From positions 1 through 64,000 of the forward strand of contig JBQHQH010000010.1 of assembly GCA_052067355.1 (NCBI GenBank): a stretch of 64,000 nt of DNA. The letters run 5' to 3'. Below, one piece after another: positions 26,015-35,200 of this stretch (its first letter is position 1; each line of letters begins with the position of its first letter). The translations under genes and the position numbers were made by a program. The DNA comes from CABMKH01 sp040797625 (GTDB lineage Bacteria; Bacillota; Clostridia; Tissierellales; Tissierellaceae). Below the pieces are notes generated by a model. That model did not search any database. It saw only the letters and a list, made by a program, of their open reading frames with translations, and was not told the DNA's origin.

Positions 26015-26056
26015 TAATACTGACGATCAAGTTAGATATCTAGGAGCGAATTTATT

Positions 26057-27199
26057 ATGAAATATAAAAAGACTATCTTTTCAATTGTAACTGTATTTTT
26101 TTGGTTTTCTATGTATGCTTATCTTCCACAACTTACTAATTATGCTAAGGATATGGGTGCTAGTTATAAGCTAATAGGAGTTATTACTGGAGCTTATGGG
26201 CTTAGTCAGACTGTGCTTCGTATACCATTTGGAGTATTATCTGATGCTTTAAGAAAGAGAAAAGTCTTTATCATCGGAGGTATCATTAGCTCATTAATAA
26301 GTGCTGCATTGACATATTTCTTTCCTAATCCATATTCTCTTTTAGTAACTAGACTTATTGCAGGGATTGCTTCAGCAACTTGGGTAAACTTTACTATATT
26401 ATTTGTAAGCTATTATAAGTCTAACGACTCTGGTAAAGCTATAAGCATAGTAACAGCTAGCAGTAAATTAGGGCAGTTAATAGCCATGTTTACTAGCGGA
26501 TTTATAGCTATGGAATTTGGAGTTAGATCTATATTTTTAACTAGTGTAGTTGCCAGTGTTCTATGTCTTATATTTAGTTTTTTTATCTATGAGGAGAAAG
26601 TAGAAATAGAACGTCTTCCCATATCTGCAGAAGGACTTACATCTGTGATGAAGAATAAGAGAATACTACATATCTCTATGTTAGGAGCTTTAATACAATG
26701 TATTGGCTATTCCACTAATTTTGGATTTACTCCATTGATTGCAGCTGAGTTAGGGGCTAGTAAATTAGAGCTTGGATTTCTAACTACTGCATATAATTTG
26801 CCACAAGTATTATTTTCTCTATTGGCAGGGACTATTATGTCGGAAAAAATGGGGAAGAGAAATGCCTTGATGTTAGGATTTGCTATGACTACTTCTGTAT
26901 GTTTGATTACACCTTTTGCCCCTAATTTAACTATATTATATATATTGCAATTTATTGCTGGTATAGGAAATGCAATAGCTTTTTCCCTGTTAATGGCAGC
27001 AGTTATTGAAGGTGTTGATAGTCATTTGATGACTACTACTATGGGATTTTATCAAGCTGCTTTCGGAGTGGGGATGATATTAGGGCCTATGCTTTTGGGA
27101 GGTATAGGAGATTATTTTAATTTGACAGCTGGATTTATAGTAGTAGGTCTTTTAGGTACATTTGGTATAGTTTCTATCTTTAGATTAGAGAATGAATGA
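26057..27199 (+). CDS. MFS transporter
   Basis: A 380-residue protein with about twelve membrane segments. The MFS loop motif appears as RIPFGVLSDALRKRKVF between helices 2 and 3, and a related AGTIMSEKMGKRNALM appears in the second half. Ribosome site AGGAGCG, ATG start. It lies between the AtuA/DUF4387 pair and an M20 amidohydrolase, so it probably moves a substrate or product of that pathway. No close subfamily is recognised. Confidence 0.88.
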   Translation: MKYKKTIFSIVTVFFWFSMYAYLPQLTNYAKDMGASYKLIGVITGAYGLSQTVLRIPFGVLSDALRKRKVFIIGGIISSLISAALTYFFPNPYSLLVTRLIAGIASATWVNFTILFVSYYKSNDSGKAISIVTASSKLGQLIAMFTSGFIAMEFGVRSIFLTSVVASVLCLIFSFFIYEEKVEIERLPISAEGLTSVMKNKRILHISMLGALIQCIGYSTNFGFTPLIAAELGASKLELGFLTTAYNLPQVLFSLLAGTIMSEKMGKRNALMLGFAMTTSVCLITPFAPNLTILYILQFIAGIGNAIAFSLLMAAVIEGVDSHLMTTTMGFYQAAFGVGMILGPMLLGGIGDYFNLTAGFIVVGLLGTFGIVSIFRLENE

Positions 27200-27219
27200 T
27201 TATTGAAGTGACTATCTAA

Positions 27220-27246
27220 GATTATGGTTTCCATAGTCTTTTTTTA
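27220..27246 (+). terminator. Intrinsic terminator after the MFS gene
   Basis: Stem GATTATGG/CCATAGTC (one G-T pair) with TTT loop and a run of Ts. Confidence 0.8.
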
Positions 27247-27332
27247 TATTATTCAATTTAATGTGATAAAATGTAGGTGATAGACATTACTTTAGGGTAT
27301 AAAGGTAATATATTGAATAAGGGGGAAAAAAG

Positions 27333-28592
27333 ATGGACGGATTAATACAGAGTATGTCAGAGATGAGAAGAGAGTTTCACAAAATAGCAGAACCGGGTTG
27401 GTTAGAGTTTCAAACTACAGTGAGATTAATAGACTATCTTAAATCCTATGGATATGAGGTGAAGTATGGAAAAACTATTCATAGTGAGAGAATGGGACTT
27501 CCGACGGAAAAGGAGATGAAAGAGTATGGAGGGAGTCTATCCCTTGAGGCAGATTATGATATAAGTGAAATATTAGAGGGATATACTGGAGTAGTGGCTA
27601 CATTGGATACTGGAAGAGAAGGGCCTACTGTAGGGATGCGTTTTGATATTGATGCTAATGGAATCGAAGAGTCTCATGATGGCGATCATAGACCTAATAG
27701 AGAAAACTTTAGATCTAGTAATGATTTTGCAATGCATGCCTGTGGACACGATGGACATATGACTATAGGGTTGACAGTTGCTAAGTGGCTTATGGATGAA
27801 AAGGATAATTTAAGGGGAAAATTTGTATTGATATTCCAGCCAGCAGAAGAAGGAGTACGTGGAGCTAAGAGTATGGTAGGTGCAGGTATTGTAGATGAGT
27901 TGGATTATCTATTAGCAGGTCACATAGGTCTTGGGGTAGAAAGTGGTACATTAGGATTGGGGACTGTAGGATTTTTAGCTACCTCTAAAATAGATGTATA
28001 TTTTGAAGGAGTACCTTCTCATGCTGGGGCTGCACCAGAATTAGGTAAAAATGCCTTATTGGCAGCAGCTAGCTGTGCTCTTAATCTACATACATTAACT
28101 CAATTTTCTACAGGTATGAGCAGATTAAATGTAGGGGTACTGAAAGCAGGGTCTTCTAGAAATATAGTTCCAAGTAATGCTATGATGCAAATAGAAACTA
28201 GGGGAGAAAATGAAGAAGTAAATAAAATGTTAAAGGAAAAGGTAAGTTGTGTAATAGAGGGCTCTGCCAAGGCTTTTGATGTAAAATATAAGACTGTCGA
28301 AGCAGGAGGGGCTCCAGCATATAATACTTATGATAGAGAATTTGTAGACATGGTATCTGATTACCTAAAGAGTGAAGGTTTTAAAATAGATGTAGCTAGG
28401 TCGTTAGGAGGTTCTGAAGATGTAACCTTTATGATGAATAGGGTTGAGGAAAAGGGTGGAAAGGCATTACATTTTATGTTTGGATCTGATCTTACAGCAG
28501 CTCATCACAACAATAAATTTGATTTTGATGAGGATACATTAGTAATGGCTTTTAAGGCGTTAACGAAAACTGTAGAATTATTATTAAGATAA
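27333..28592 (+). CDS. M20 family amidohydrolase (AbgA-like)
   Basis: A 419-residue metal-dependent hydrolase. RFDIDAN, then about 25 residues on FAMHACGHDGHMTIG (metal ligands Cys/His), PAEEGVRGAKSMV and the late HHNNKFDFDED form the M20 pattern. The longer insert before MHACGHDGH (SHDGDHRPNRENFRSSN) is like AbgA, the p-aminobenzoyl-glutamate hydrolase A subunit. It removes an acyl or aroyl group from an amino acid; the substrate is unknown. It has its own leader with ribosome site AAGGGGG and is flanked by terminators on both sides. Confidence 0.85.
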   Translation: MDGLIQSMSEMRREFHKIAEPGWLEFQTTVRLIDYLKSYGYEVKYGKTIHSERMGLPTEKEMKEYGGSLSLEADYDISEILEGYTGVVATLDTGREGPTVGMRFDIDANGIEESHDGDHRPNRENFRSSNDFAMHACGHDGHMTIGLTVAKWLMDEKDNLRGKFVLIFQPAEEGVRGAKSMVGAGIVDELDYLLAGHIGLGVESGTLGLGTVGFLATSKIDVYFEGVPSHAGAAPELGKNALLAAASCALNLHTLTQFSTGMSRLNVGVLKAGSSRNIVPSNAMMQIETRGENEEVNKMLKEKVSCVIEGSAKAFDVKYKTVEAGGAPAYNTYDREFVDMVSDYLKSEGFKIDVARSLGGSEDVTFMMNRVEEKGGKALHFMFGSDLTAAHHNNKFDFDEDTLVMAFKALTKTVELLLR

Positions 28593-28625
28593 AAAAGTTA
28601 TTTGAAAAATAATTTTGTTTAAAAT

Positions 28626-28668
28626 CCAAGAGGTCAAGGAGCTAATGCTCTTTGATCTCTTTTGGTTT
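28626..28668 (+). terminator. Terminator after the AbgA-like gene
   Basis: A long stem: CCAAGAGGTCAAGGAGC pairs with GCTCTTTGATCTCTTTTGG around a TAAT loop, followed by TTT. Confidence 0.8.
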
Positions 28669-28768
28669 AAGAAAATCACCTGATGAGATATAAAAAGGTA
28701 TTGACAAAATTATAACAAGCTAATAAAATGTATGTAAATTAACAATTAAATATAGAGAGGGGGATAAT

Positions 28769-29239
28769 ATGACAGAGTTAATGGCATTAAGTATAGTCAC
28801 CGGTGTACTCTGTGGACTATGGTCTCAATTTGCTCCAATATTGGGCCTTGTTACTTGGGCTGGCTTTGCAGGATGTACTACTTATTTTGCCTCAGGTAAA
28901 CATGGCATAGAGGGGTTCATAGTAACAGTAAGACAAAATCTATTTGGAGTACTGTGTGGTATGACTATCATAATATTGTCTACAAAGCTTCCGCTTTCCT
29001 TTGATCAATTTTTGTATAGTGGTTTTATTACATTTGTCATGTGTATATTCGGTAAATATAGAAGTTTATCATTTATACCTGGAACATTTGTAGGATGTTT
29101 TTCAACTTTTGCCACCAATGGAGAATGGAAAGTATTAGTGCCAACATTAGTAGTAGGAGCTTTACTAGGAGTTGCGTGTGACTTAGGCGGCAAAACATTT
29201 TATAATTTAACTAGTAATAAAAACTATAATAAGAACTAG
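28769..29239 (+). CDS. DUF1097 family membrane protein
   Basis: A 156-residue protein with four to five hydrophobic segments. GVLCGLWSQFAPILGLVTWAGFAGCTTYFASG and SFIPGTFVGCFSTFA match DUF1097, a small membrane family (E. coli YiaW/YcdZ size class) of unknown function. It stands alone with ribosome site AGAGGGGG. The following 260 bp are AT-rich and hold the leader of the next operon. Confidence 0.7.
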   Translation: MTELMALSIVTGVLCGLWSQFAPILGLVTWAGFAGCTTYFASGKHGIEGFIVTVRQNLFGVLCGMTIIILSTKLPLSFDQFLYSGFITFVMCIFGKYRSLSFIPGTFVGCFSTFATNGEWKVLVPTLVVGALLGVACDLGGKTFYNLTSNKNYNKN

Positions 29240-29415
29240 GATCAATAATTTAATAAGTTAGTTAAAAAAACTATGATATTTTATTGACAAATATGAATTT
29301 AAGTATTAAAATTAAATTATATTAAATACAATAAAGAAAATATATTATATTTATAATGTATTCTATACTGTGATATAGCATTGTATTTTATTCTATAATT
29401 TTTTTGTGAGACAAA

Positions 29416-29468
29416 ATTAATGAGTAAAGTAGCTATCGTCGGGATAGAATTTTTTTGTGCTCATTAGT
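29416..29468 (+). promoter_or_regulatory. Leader with nested hairpins before preT (possible attenuator)
   Basis: An inner stem CTATC/GATAG (29433-29447, loop GTCGG) is followed by a T-run, as in a weak terminator. An outer stem TTAATGAG (29417-29424)/CTCATTAG (29460-29467) encloses both. The outer pairing could compete with or stabilise the inner one. It is either the terminator of the preceding gene or an attenuator for preTA. No known riboswitch or PyrR site is recognisable. Confidence 0.4.
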
Positions 29469-29500
29469 TTGTATTTTAACAAACTATAGGAGGGAATTAT

Positions 29501-30730
29501 ATGACTAAAGTACTAGATATTGCTTATGGAGAAAAAAGAGAAGAAGCCTATAACATTAGGACAGCTATGGAAGAGGCTTCACGTTGTTTGCTTTGCTATG
29601 ATGCACCATGTAGTGAAGCCTGTCCAGCAAAGACAGATCCTGGTAAGTTTATTAGATCTATTAGATTTAGAAACTTCAAAGGTGCAGCTGAAACTATAAG
29701 AGAGAATAATCCATTTGGCGGCAGTTGTAGCTTAATCTGCCCACATGCTAAATTGTGTGAGGAAGCTTGTAGTAGAACAGGAATAGATAAGCCTATTGAG
29801 ATAGGTAAATTACAAGAATTTGCTGTTGGACAAGAAAAAATTCACAATATGAAAGTTTATAAAAAACCAGAAAAAACAAATGGAAAAAAAGTTGCATGTA
29901 TAGGTTCAGGACCAGCTTCATTAGCTTGTGCAAGCGTACTTGCTAGAGAAGGGTATGAAGTTGATGTATTTGAAGCAGAAGAAAGACCAGGTGGAATACT
30001 TACATATGGGATTAACCCTTCAAGAATTAATCAAGAAATAGTAGATTATGATATAAGTCTGATTGAAGAGTTAGGAGTAAATATAATATGTAATAGAAGA
30101 ATTCCTATGGAAGAATTAGAAGACTTAAAACAAAAATATGATGCAATTCATGTTGGTGTTGGTCTTACAGAATCAAAGATAGTTGCAGATGAAAATGTTG
30201 ATACTAGTTTAGAAGGAGTAGAGGCTGCTCTTAAATTCTTAAAACAAGCTAGAACAGGAGAATTGAAATCACTTAAAGGTGAAAATGTAATTATCATAGG
30301 TGGTGGAGACGTTGCAATGGATTGTGCATTAACTGCCCATCAATTAGGTGCAAATACTAAAGTAGTTTATAGAAGAAGTATAGGAGAAGCACCAGCAAAT
30401 GTTGATGAATTAAGTACAGTACAAGCTATGGGAATTCCGGTAATTACAGAATTCTCACCAGTTGAAACCATAGCAGATGGAAATAGACTAATATCTGTTA
30501 AATTTGACTCTAGAGATAAATTATCAAAGATGGAATTAAAAGCTTCAAGATTAATTTTTGCAATTGGTCAAAAAAGAGCTGAAGACTTCAAAGACTTTGT
30601 AGAATCAGAAGGTGTATTCTCATCAGGAGATATAAAAAATGACGGCGATACTGTAGTTCAAGCGGTAGCTGAAGGTAAAGAAGTCGCACTACAAATGATA
30701 GAATACATGAATGCAAAGGAGGAGAAGTAA
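29501..30730 (+). CDS. preT: NAD-dependent dihydropyrimidine dehydrogenase, subunit PreT
   Basis: A 409-residue flavoprotein. The N-terminal iron-sulfur region has CLLCYDAPCSEACPAKTDPG and the second cluster set CSLICPHAKLCEEAC. An FAD Rossmann motif (IGSGPASLACASVLA, about 133) and an NAD(P)H motif (IIGGGDVAMDCALTA, about 266) follow. This matches E. coli PreT in length and layout. With PreA it interconverts uracil/thymine and their 5,6-dihydro forms using NADH. The start follows AGGAGGG, and preA starts one base after the stop. Homologous GltD-like subunits are possible, but the PreA partner supports the call. Confidence 0.9.
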   Translation: MTKVLDIAYGEKREEAYNIRTAMEEASRCLLCYDAPCSEACPAKTDPGKFIRSIRFRNFKGAAETIRENNPFGGSCSLICPHAKLCEEACSRTGIDKPIEIGKLQEFAVGQEKIHNMKVYKKPEKTNGKKVACIGSGPASLACASVLAREGYEVDVFEAEERPGGILTYGINPSRINQEIVDYDISLIEELGVNIICNRRIPMEELEDLKQKYDAIHVGVGLTESKIVADENVDTSLEGVEAALKFLKQARTGELKSLKGENVIIIGGGDVAMDCALTAHQLGANTKVVYRRSIGEAPANVDELSTVQAMGIPVITEFSPVETIADGNRLISVKFDSRDKLSKMELKASRLIFAIGQKRAEDFKDFVESEGVFSSGDIKNDGDTVVQAVAEGKEVALQMIEYMNAKEEK

Positions 30731-30731
30731 T

Positions 30732-31988
30732 ATGAGTTTAAAGAAAGATTTATCTATAGAATTTTTAGGTGTAAAATGTGAGAATCCTTTCTTCTTATCA
30801 TCTTCACCTGTATGCAGTAATTATGACATGATTGCAAAAGCTTTTGATACTGGCTGGGCAGGTGTATTTTATAAGACAATAGGTATATTTTTACCAAATG
30901 AATGTTCACCAAGATTTGATATAACAAGAAAAGAAGGTACTCCATGGACAGGATTTAAAAACATGGAACAAATTTCAGATAAACCATTAGAGACAAATCT
31001 AGAATATTTAAGAAGATTAAAGAAAGATTATCCAACAAAAGTACTTGGTGTTAGTATAATGGGGAGTACAGAAGAAGAATGGAGAATTCTTGCGAAAAAA
31101 GTAACTGAAGCAGGTGCTGATATGCTAGAACTTAACTTCTCATGCCCACAGATGACTTCAAGTGCAATGGGTTCCGACGTAGGACAAAATCCTGAATTAG
31201 TATATAGATATACTAAAGCCGTAAAAGAATCAACTCATTTGCCTGTAATAGCAAAGATGACACCAAATATTGGGAATATGTATGTTCCAGCTAAAGCAGC
31301 TATTGATGCAGGAGCGGATGCTATATCAACTATAAATACTGTAAAATCAATTACAAGTATAGATTTAGATAATATGACTGCTTTGCCAGTGGTTAATGGT
31401 AAATCTTCAGTATCAGGATATTCTGGTGCAGCTGTCAAACCTATAGCATTAAGATTTTTACATGAACTTAAAACTCATCCAGATTGTAAACATATACCTA
31501 TTAGTGGTATAGGTGGTATAGAAACTTGGCAAGATGCCTTAGAATTTATTTTACTTGGTTCAACAAATCTACAAGTTACTACTTCTGTAATGCAATACGG
31601 ATATAGAATAGTAGAAGATATGAAGAGTGGTTTAGCTTACTACATGGAAGAAAAAGGTGTAGATAGACTAGAAGATCTAGTGGGAAAAGCATTAGACCAA
31701 ATAGTTCCAGCAGAAGATCTAGATAGAGATTTTATGATAATTCCTAAGATAAATGAAGAGACTTGTGTTGGCTGTGGTAGATGTTATGTATCATGTTATG
31801 ATGCAGGACATCAGGCAATAGAATGGCAAGATAAAGAAAGACTTCCTAAAATAAATGATGAAAAATGTGTTGGATGTCATCTGTGCTTAAATGTTTGCCC
31901 TGTTTTAGATTGCATAACCCCAGGTGAAGTTAAGTTTAAAGAAGGTGGAAAAGAAAGAGAAATAAAAAGACAAGTTAGTTATCTATAA
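30732..31988 (+). CDS. preA: NAD-dependent dihydropyrimidine dehydrogenase, subunit PreA
   Basis: A 418-residue FMN and iron-sulfur protein. The TIM-barrel part resembles dihydroorotate dehydrogenase, with LELNFSCPQM carrying the active-site cysteine region and INTVKSI, GKSSVSGYSG and ISGIGGIETWQDA for FMN binding. The C-terminus holds two 4Fe-4S motifs (CVGCGRCYVSCYDAG and CVGCHLCLNVCP). I chose the ATG at 30732, 8 nt after AGGAGGAG; an in-frame ATG seven codons earlier lies before the ribosome site. No dihydropyrimidinase or beta-ureidopropionase is adjacent, so the rest of the pyrimidine pathway must lie elsewhere. Confidence 0.92.
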   Translation: MSLKKDLSIEFLGVKCENPFFLSSSPVCSNYDMIAKAFDTGWAGVFYKTIGIFLPNECSPRFDITRKEGTPWTGFKNMEQISDKPLETNLEYLRRLKKDYPTKVLGVSIMGSTEEEWRILAKKVTEAGADMLELNFSCPQMTSSAMGSDVGQNPELVYRYTKAVKESTHLPVIAKMTPNIGNMYVPAKAAIDAGADAISTINTVKSITSIDLDNMTALPVVNGKSSVSGYSGAAVKPIALRFLHELKTHPDCKHIPISGIGGIETWQDALEFILLGSTNLQVTTSVMQYGYRIVEDMKSGLAYYMEEKGVDRLEDLVGKALDQIVPAEDLDRDFMIIPKINEETCVGCGRCYVSCYDAGHQAIEWQDKERLPKINDEKCVGCHLCLNVCPVLDCITPGEVKFKEGGKEREIKRQVSYL

Positions 31989-32028
31989 TCTCTAATAGAT
32001 ATATTATAAATATAATATAAAGATATTT

Positions 32029-32071
32029 AAAAAAAGAAGTCAAAGAGTGTTGCTCTTTGACTTCTCAATTT
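32029..32071. terminator. Bidirectional terminator between preA and the M20 gene
   Basis: A perfect 12-bp stem GAAGTCAAAGAG/CTCTTTGACTTC with a 5-nt loop. A-run on the left and CAATTTTTA on the right give T-runs on both strands. Confidence 0.9.
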
Positions 32072-32089
32072 TTATCTAGAAATATTTTG

Positions 32090-33274
32090 CTATTCATTTA
32101 AAAAATCTAAAGCTGCTTTACACATAGTCTTTATACCTACTGCTATACTTTTCTCGTCTACTACTAGATTAGGATTATGCAATGTAGTACAACCCTTGTT
32201 TAATTCGGATTCCATACCTAGCCAATAAAATACAGATGGAACTCTCATTGTAAATTCTGAGAAGTCTTCAGAACCAGAGGCAGGATGCTCAGGAATAATG
32301 ACGTTTTCTTCGCCTAAAACATCTTGGAAACTCTTTATAGCTTTGTCAGTTAGCTCTTCATCATTCACTGTCATCTTATATCCTGGGATGTATTCAAATT
32401 CACATTCGCAATCAAGGGCTTTGGCCACATTCTGAGCAATAGCTTTGATTTTCTTAGGCATTAACTCTGCAATAGCTAGATTAAATATCCTAACTGTACC
32501 TTCCATGACTACTTTATCGCACAGTACATTATATCTGTTTCCTCCGTGAATTGTACCAATGGTTATTACAGCACTTTCCATAGGGTCTACATTTCGACTT
32601 ATTACTGTTTGTAATGCAGTCAATATATGACCTGCTGCAACTATAGCATCAACACCAGCATGAGGTTGTGAAGCATGGGCGGCTTTACCCTTTACTGTAA
32701 TAAATATTCTATCAGATTGAGCCATCATAGTACCAGTTCGAATGGCAACTTTACCTAATGGAAAGTTCCAAACATGAAGGGCCATGGCAGCATCTACCTT
32801 TGGGTTTTCAAGTACTCCATCTTCAATCATATACCTAGCTCCACCAGTAGGATTTGCCTCTTCTGCTGGTTGAAATGTAAATTTAATATTTCCCTTGAAT
32901 TCATCTTTCAGTTCAGTCAGTACCCTAGCTACACCTAATAGGATAGAAGTATGAACATCGTGACCACAGGCATGCATCTTTCCAGCATTAATAGATTTAA
33001 AAGGTAACCCTGTTTGTTCTTCTATAGGTAAAGCGTCCATGTCAGCCCTTAAAAGGAGGGTTTTTCCATCTTCTTTACCCTTTAGAAGTCCGACAACTCC
33101 CATATTTCCGATCTTATCCTGTACTTCAAGGCCAAGCTTTTCAAGTTCGGACTTCACAAGACTGGAGGTTCGCACCTCTTCCATGCCAAGTTCAGGGTGC
33201 ATGTGTATATCTCTTCTAATCTCAATTATATCATCTAGGTATTTTTCAATAAGTTTGTCAATCTTCTCTTTCAT
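32090..33274 (-). CDS. M20 family amidohydrolase/aminoacylase
   Basis: A 394-residue hydrolase. RADMDALPIEEQTG and MHACGHDVHTSILLG (metal ligands), FTFQPAEEANPTGGARYM with the catalytic Glu, and HPASGSEDFSEF near the end are the M20D pattern shared by IAA-amino acid hydrolase, hippuricase and N-acetyl-diaminopimelate deacetylase. The gene follows the AbgT-family carrier after 16 bp on the same strand. The pair therefore probably imports and splits an N-acyl amino acid or a dipeptide-like compound. The exact substrate is open. Confidence 0.88.
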   Translation of the reverse strand: MKEKIDKLIEKYLDDIIEIRRDIHMHPELGMEEVRTSSLVKSELEKLGLEVQDKIGNMGVVGLLKGKEDGKTLLLRADMDALPIEEQTGLPFKSINAGKMHACGHDVHTSILLGVARVLTELKDEFKGNIKFTFQPAEEANPTGGARYMIEDGVLENPKVDAAMALHVWNFPLGKVAIRTGTMMAQSDRIFITVKGKAAHASQPHAGVDAIVAAGHILTALQTVISRNVDPMESAVITIGTIHGGNRYNVLCDKVVMEGTVRIFNLAIAELMPKKIKAIAQNVAKALDCECEFEYIPGYKMTVNDEELTDKAIKSFQDVLGEENVIIPEHPASGSEDFSEFTMRVPSVFYWLGMESELNKGCTTLHNPNLVVDEKSIAVGIKTMCKAALDFLNE

Positions 33275-33290
33275 TTTGTCTAACCTCCAA

Positions 33291-34805
33291 TTATATGAAT
33301 ATAGATCCTCCAGGACCTAATGGTAATCCTATGAAGTACCAGATTAATCCTAAGATTATCCATGCTATTAATATTGCTACTGAATAAGGAATCATCAATG
33401 ATAATAGTGTACCTACTCCTGCTTTTTCATCATATTCATTCATATATGAAAGGATAATAGGGAAATAAGTGAACAATGGTGAAATTATATTTGTAGATGA
33501 ATCTCCCATTCTATATAGAAACTGTGTCCATGCTGGATGATATCCTAAAAGATAGAACATAGGTACAAATATTGGAGCTAAAAGAGCCCATTTTGCTGAT
33601 CCAGAACCTATAAATAGATTTACAAATGAACATAGTATAGTATAGCCTATAAATAATCCTATCCCTGTAAAGCCAATATTTGTCAATACATTTGAACCTC
33701 CAATTGCTAACACTTGACCAAGATTTGTCCAGTTGAAATAAGAGATAAATTGACCAATTATAAATGCCAATACTATAAATGAATTCATAGTACCGGTGGC
33801 TTTTGTCATCAATTTTGGAACATCACCAGAAGATTTAATTTTACCAATTTTTATACCATAAGGGATTGCAGTGACTAAGAATAATATCAATAGTATAGGT
33901 ATAATCCCTGCCATGAATGGTGATTTAGTCATGATTGAACCAGTTTCTGGATTTCTTAAGAAACTATTCTTAGGTACTAAAGCTATGACTAATATAGCCA
34001 TGTAGATTAAAGCACCTATTCCAGCTGCTCTAAGTCCAGCATTTTCTTCAGGAGTTAGTTCTTGTGATTCCATCTGTTTTGAACCAGTATATTTACCTAA
34101 TCTTGGTTCTAAGTATTTTTCTGACATAATACTAACAACAAATGCTAATATAAAAGTAGATACTACCATTATGTACCAATTAGCCACTAATGGTATTTCA
34201 GGAGCACCTACAATTGCAGCTGCTTCATTTGTAATACCTTGTAATAGGGCATCTGTACCAGCTGGAAATAGATTGGCACTAAATCCACCTGTAGTAGCTG
34301 CATAGCCTATTGCTATACCTGCAATTGGATGACGACCTAAGGATAGAAATATCATGGCTGCCAATGGCGGTATTATAACGATTGCAGCGTCAGAAGCAAT
34401 ATTTCCACAGATGCCGATTAATGCAATGGCAAATGTTACAATTCTAGTTGGTGCACCAAGCATAGTCTTTCTCATCAGAGATGACATAAATCCTATTTCT
34501 TCTGCCAATCCAATACCCAATGTCATAGTGAGTATTAATCCAAGTGGCGCAAATCCAGTAAAGTTTTTGATCATCGTAGTAAGAGCGTGGTTGATACCTT
34601 CACCAGATAAAAGGTTTTTAACTTCTACAGTTTCACCAGTAGTTGGGTTTATAGCGGATACACCTAATTTGTTTAAAATGAATGATAGCACTGCAATAAT
34701 TATGATTAACCATAAAAATAAAATAAATGGATGTGGGATTTTATTTCCTACTCTTTCTACCCATGCTAAAAAACCTTTGTTTGAATCTTTTGTCTTGGTA
34801 TTCAT
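33291..34805 (-). CDS. AbgT family transporter
   Basis: A 504-residue membrane protein with about eleven to twelve segments. The opening FLAWVERVGNKIPHPFILFLW, the internal GYAATTGGFSANLFPAGTDALLQGIT and the later FIGSGSAKWALLAPIFVPM are AbgT hallmarks. E. coli AbgT imports p-aminobenzoyl-glutamate; other members export sulfonamides. The M20 hydrolase encoded next suggests uptake of an acyl- or aroyl-amino acid. The ATG is preceded by AAAAGGAGG, and a clear sigma-A promoter lies about 120 bp upstream. Confidence 0.92.
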   Translation of the reverse strand: MNTKTKDSNKGFLAWVERVGNKIPHPFILFLWLIIIIAVLSFILNKLGVSAINPTTGETVEVKNLLSGEGINHALTTMIKNFTGFAPLGLILTMTLGIGLAEEIGFMSSLMRKTMLGAPTRIVTFAIALIGICGNIASDAAIVIIPPLAAMIFLSLGRHPIAGIAIGYAATTGGFSANLFPAGTDALLQGITNEAAAIVGAPEIPLVANWYIMVVSTFILAFVVSIMSEKYLEPRLGKYTGSKQMESQELTPEENAGLRAAGIGALIYMAILVIALVPKNSFLRNPETGSIMTKSPFMAGIIPILLILFLVTAIPYGIKIGKIKSSGDVPKLMTKATGTMNSFIVLAFIIGQFISYFNWTNLGQVLAIGGSNVLTNIGFTGIGLFIGYTILCSFVNLFIGSGSAKWALLAPIFVPMFYLLGYHPAWTQFLYRMGDSSTNIISPLFTYFPIILSYMNEYDEKAGVGTLLSLMIPYSVAILIAWIILGLIWYFIGLPLGPGGSIFI

Positions 34806-34926
34806 TCAAAAACCTCCTTTTTTAAAAACATGAATAAACTATAAGACGACAAGTTCACCACCTTTCTTGATATATTATGTGCTGCTTATTTACTCTGATA
34901 TGCAATTGCAGTTATGATGTACTACT

Positions 34927-34955
34927 ATTATACAATGATTTAGAATATTTAACAA
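34927..34955 (-). promoter_or_regulatory. Sigma-A promoter of the AbgT-M20 operon
   Basis: On the minus strand TTGTTA (34955-34950) is followed after 17 bp by TATAAT (34932-34927), with a TG before the -10. This predicts a start near 34920 and a leader of about 115 nt. Confidence 0.7.
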
Positions 34956-35160
34956 TAATATATTTTGACTTAAGATGGTTATTATTACTAGTTGATATGA
35001 GATTGATTAGGAAAGATTAAATTATTAGTAAAGTGTGAAAAAGGGACTATAAAGTAAGGGGCGTTTCATATAGAGATGCAATAGATACTATATATATGTT
35101 TTTTGACCTTATAATAGAGAAAACTTATATTAGTTTCTTGAAATTGTAAACCCTCAGATA
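34956..35160. other. Intergenic stretch without recognisable features
   Basis: AT-rich sequence between the AbgT promoter and the metQ terminator. Stray TATAAT and TATATA strings are present, but no gene, RNA structure or paired promoter elements can be supported. Confidence 0.4.
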
Positions 35161-35167
35161 AAACTTA

Positions 35168-35193
35168 AAGGTAGACTTTTAAAAGTCTACCTT
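35168..35193 (-). terminator. Terminator of the metNIQ operon
   Basis: A perfect palindrome (AAGGTAGACTTTT and complement), with TTTAAGTTTT following on the minus strand, just after the metQ stop. Confidence 0.8.
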
Positions 35194-35200
35194 GGAGTCA

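Noticed and set aside
26008..26020. A 13-base match to the conserved 16S rRNA motif GCCGCGGTAATAC
   Set aside because: The flanks are not rRNA-like, and the sequence is better explained by the local GC-rich repeat.
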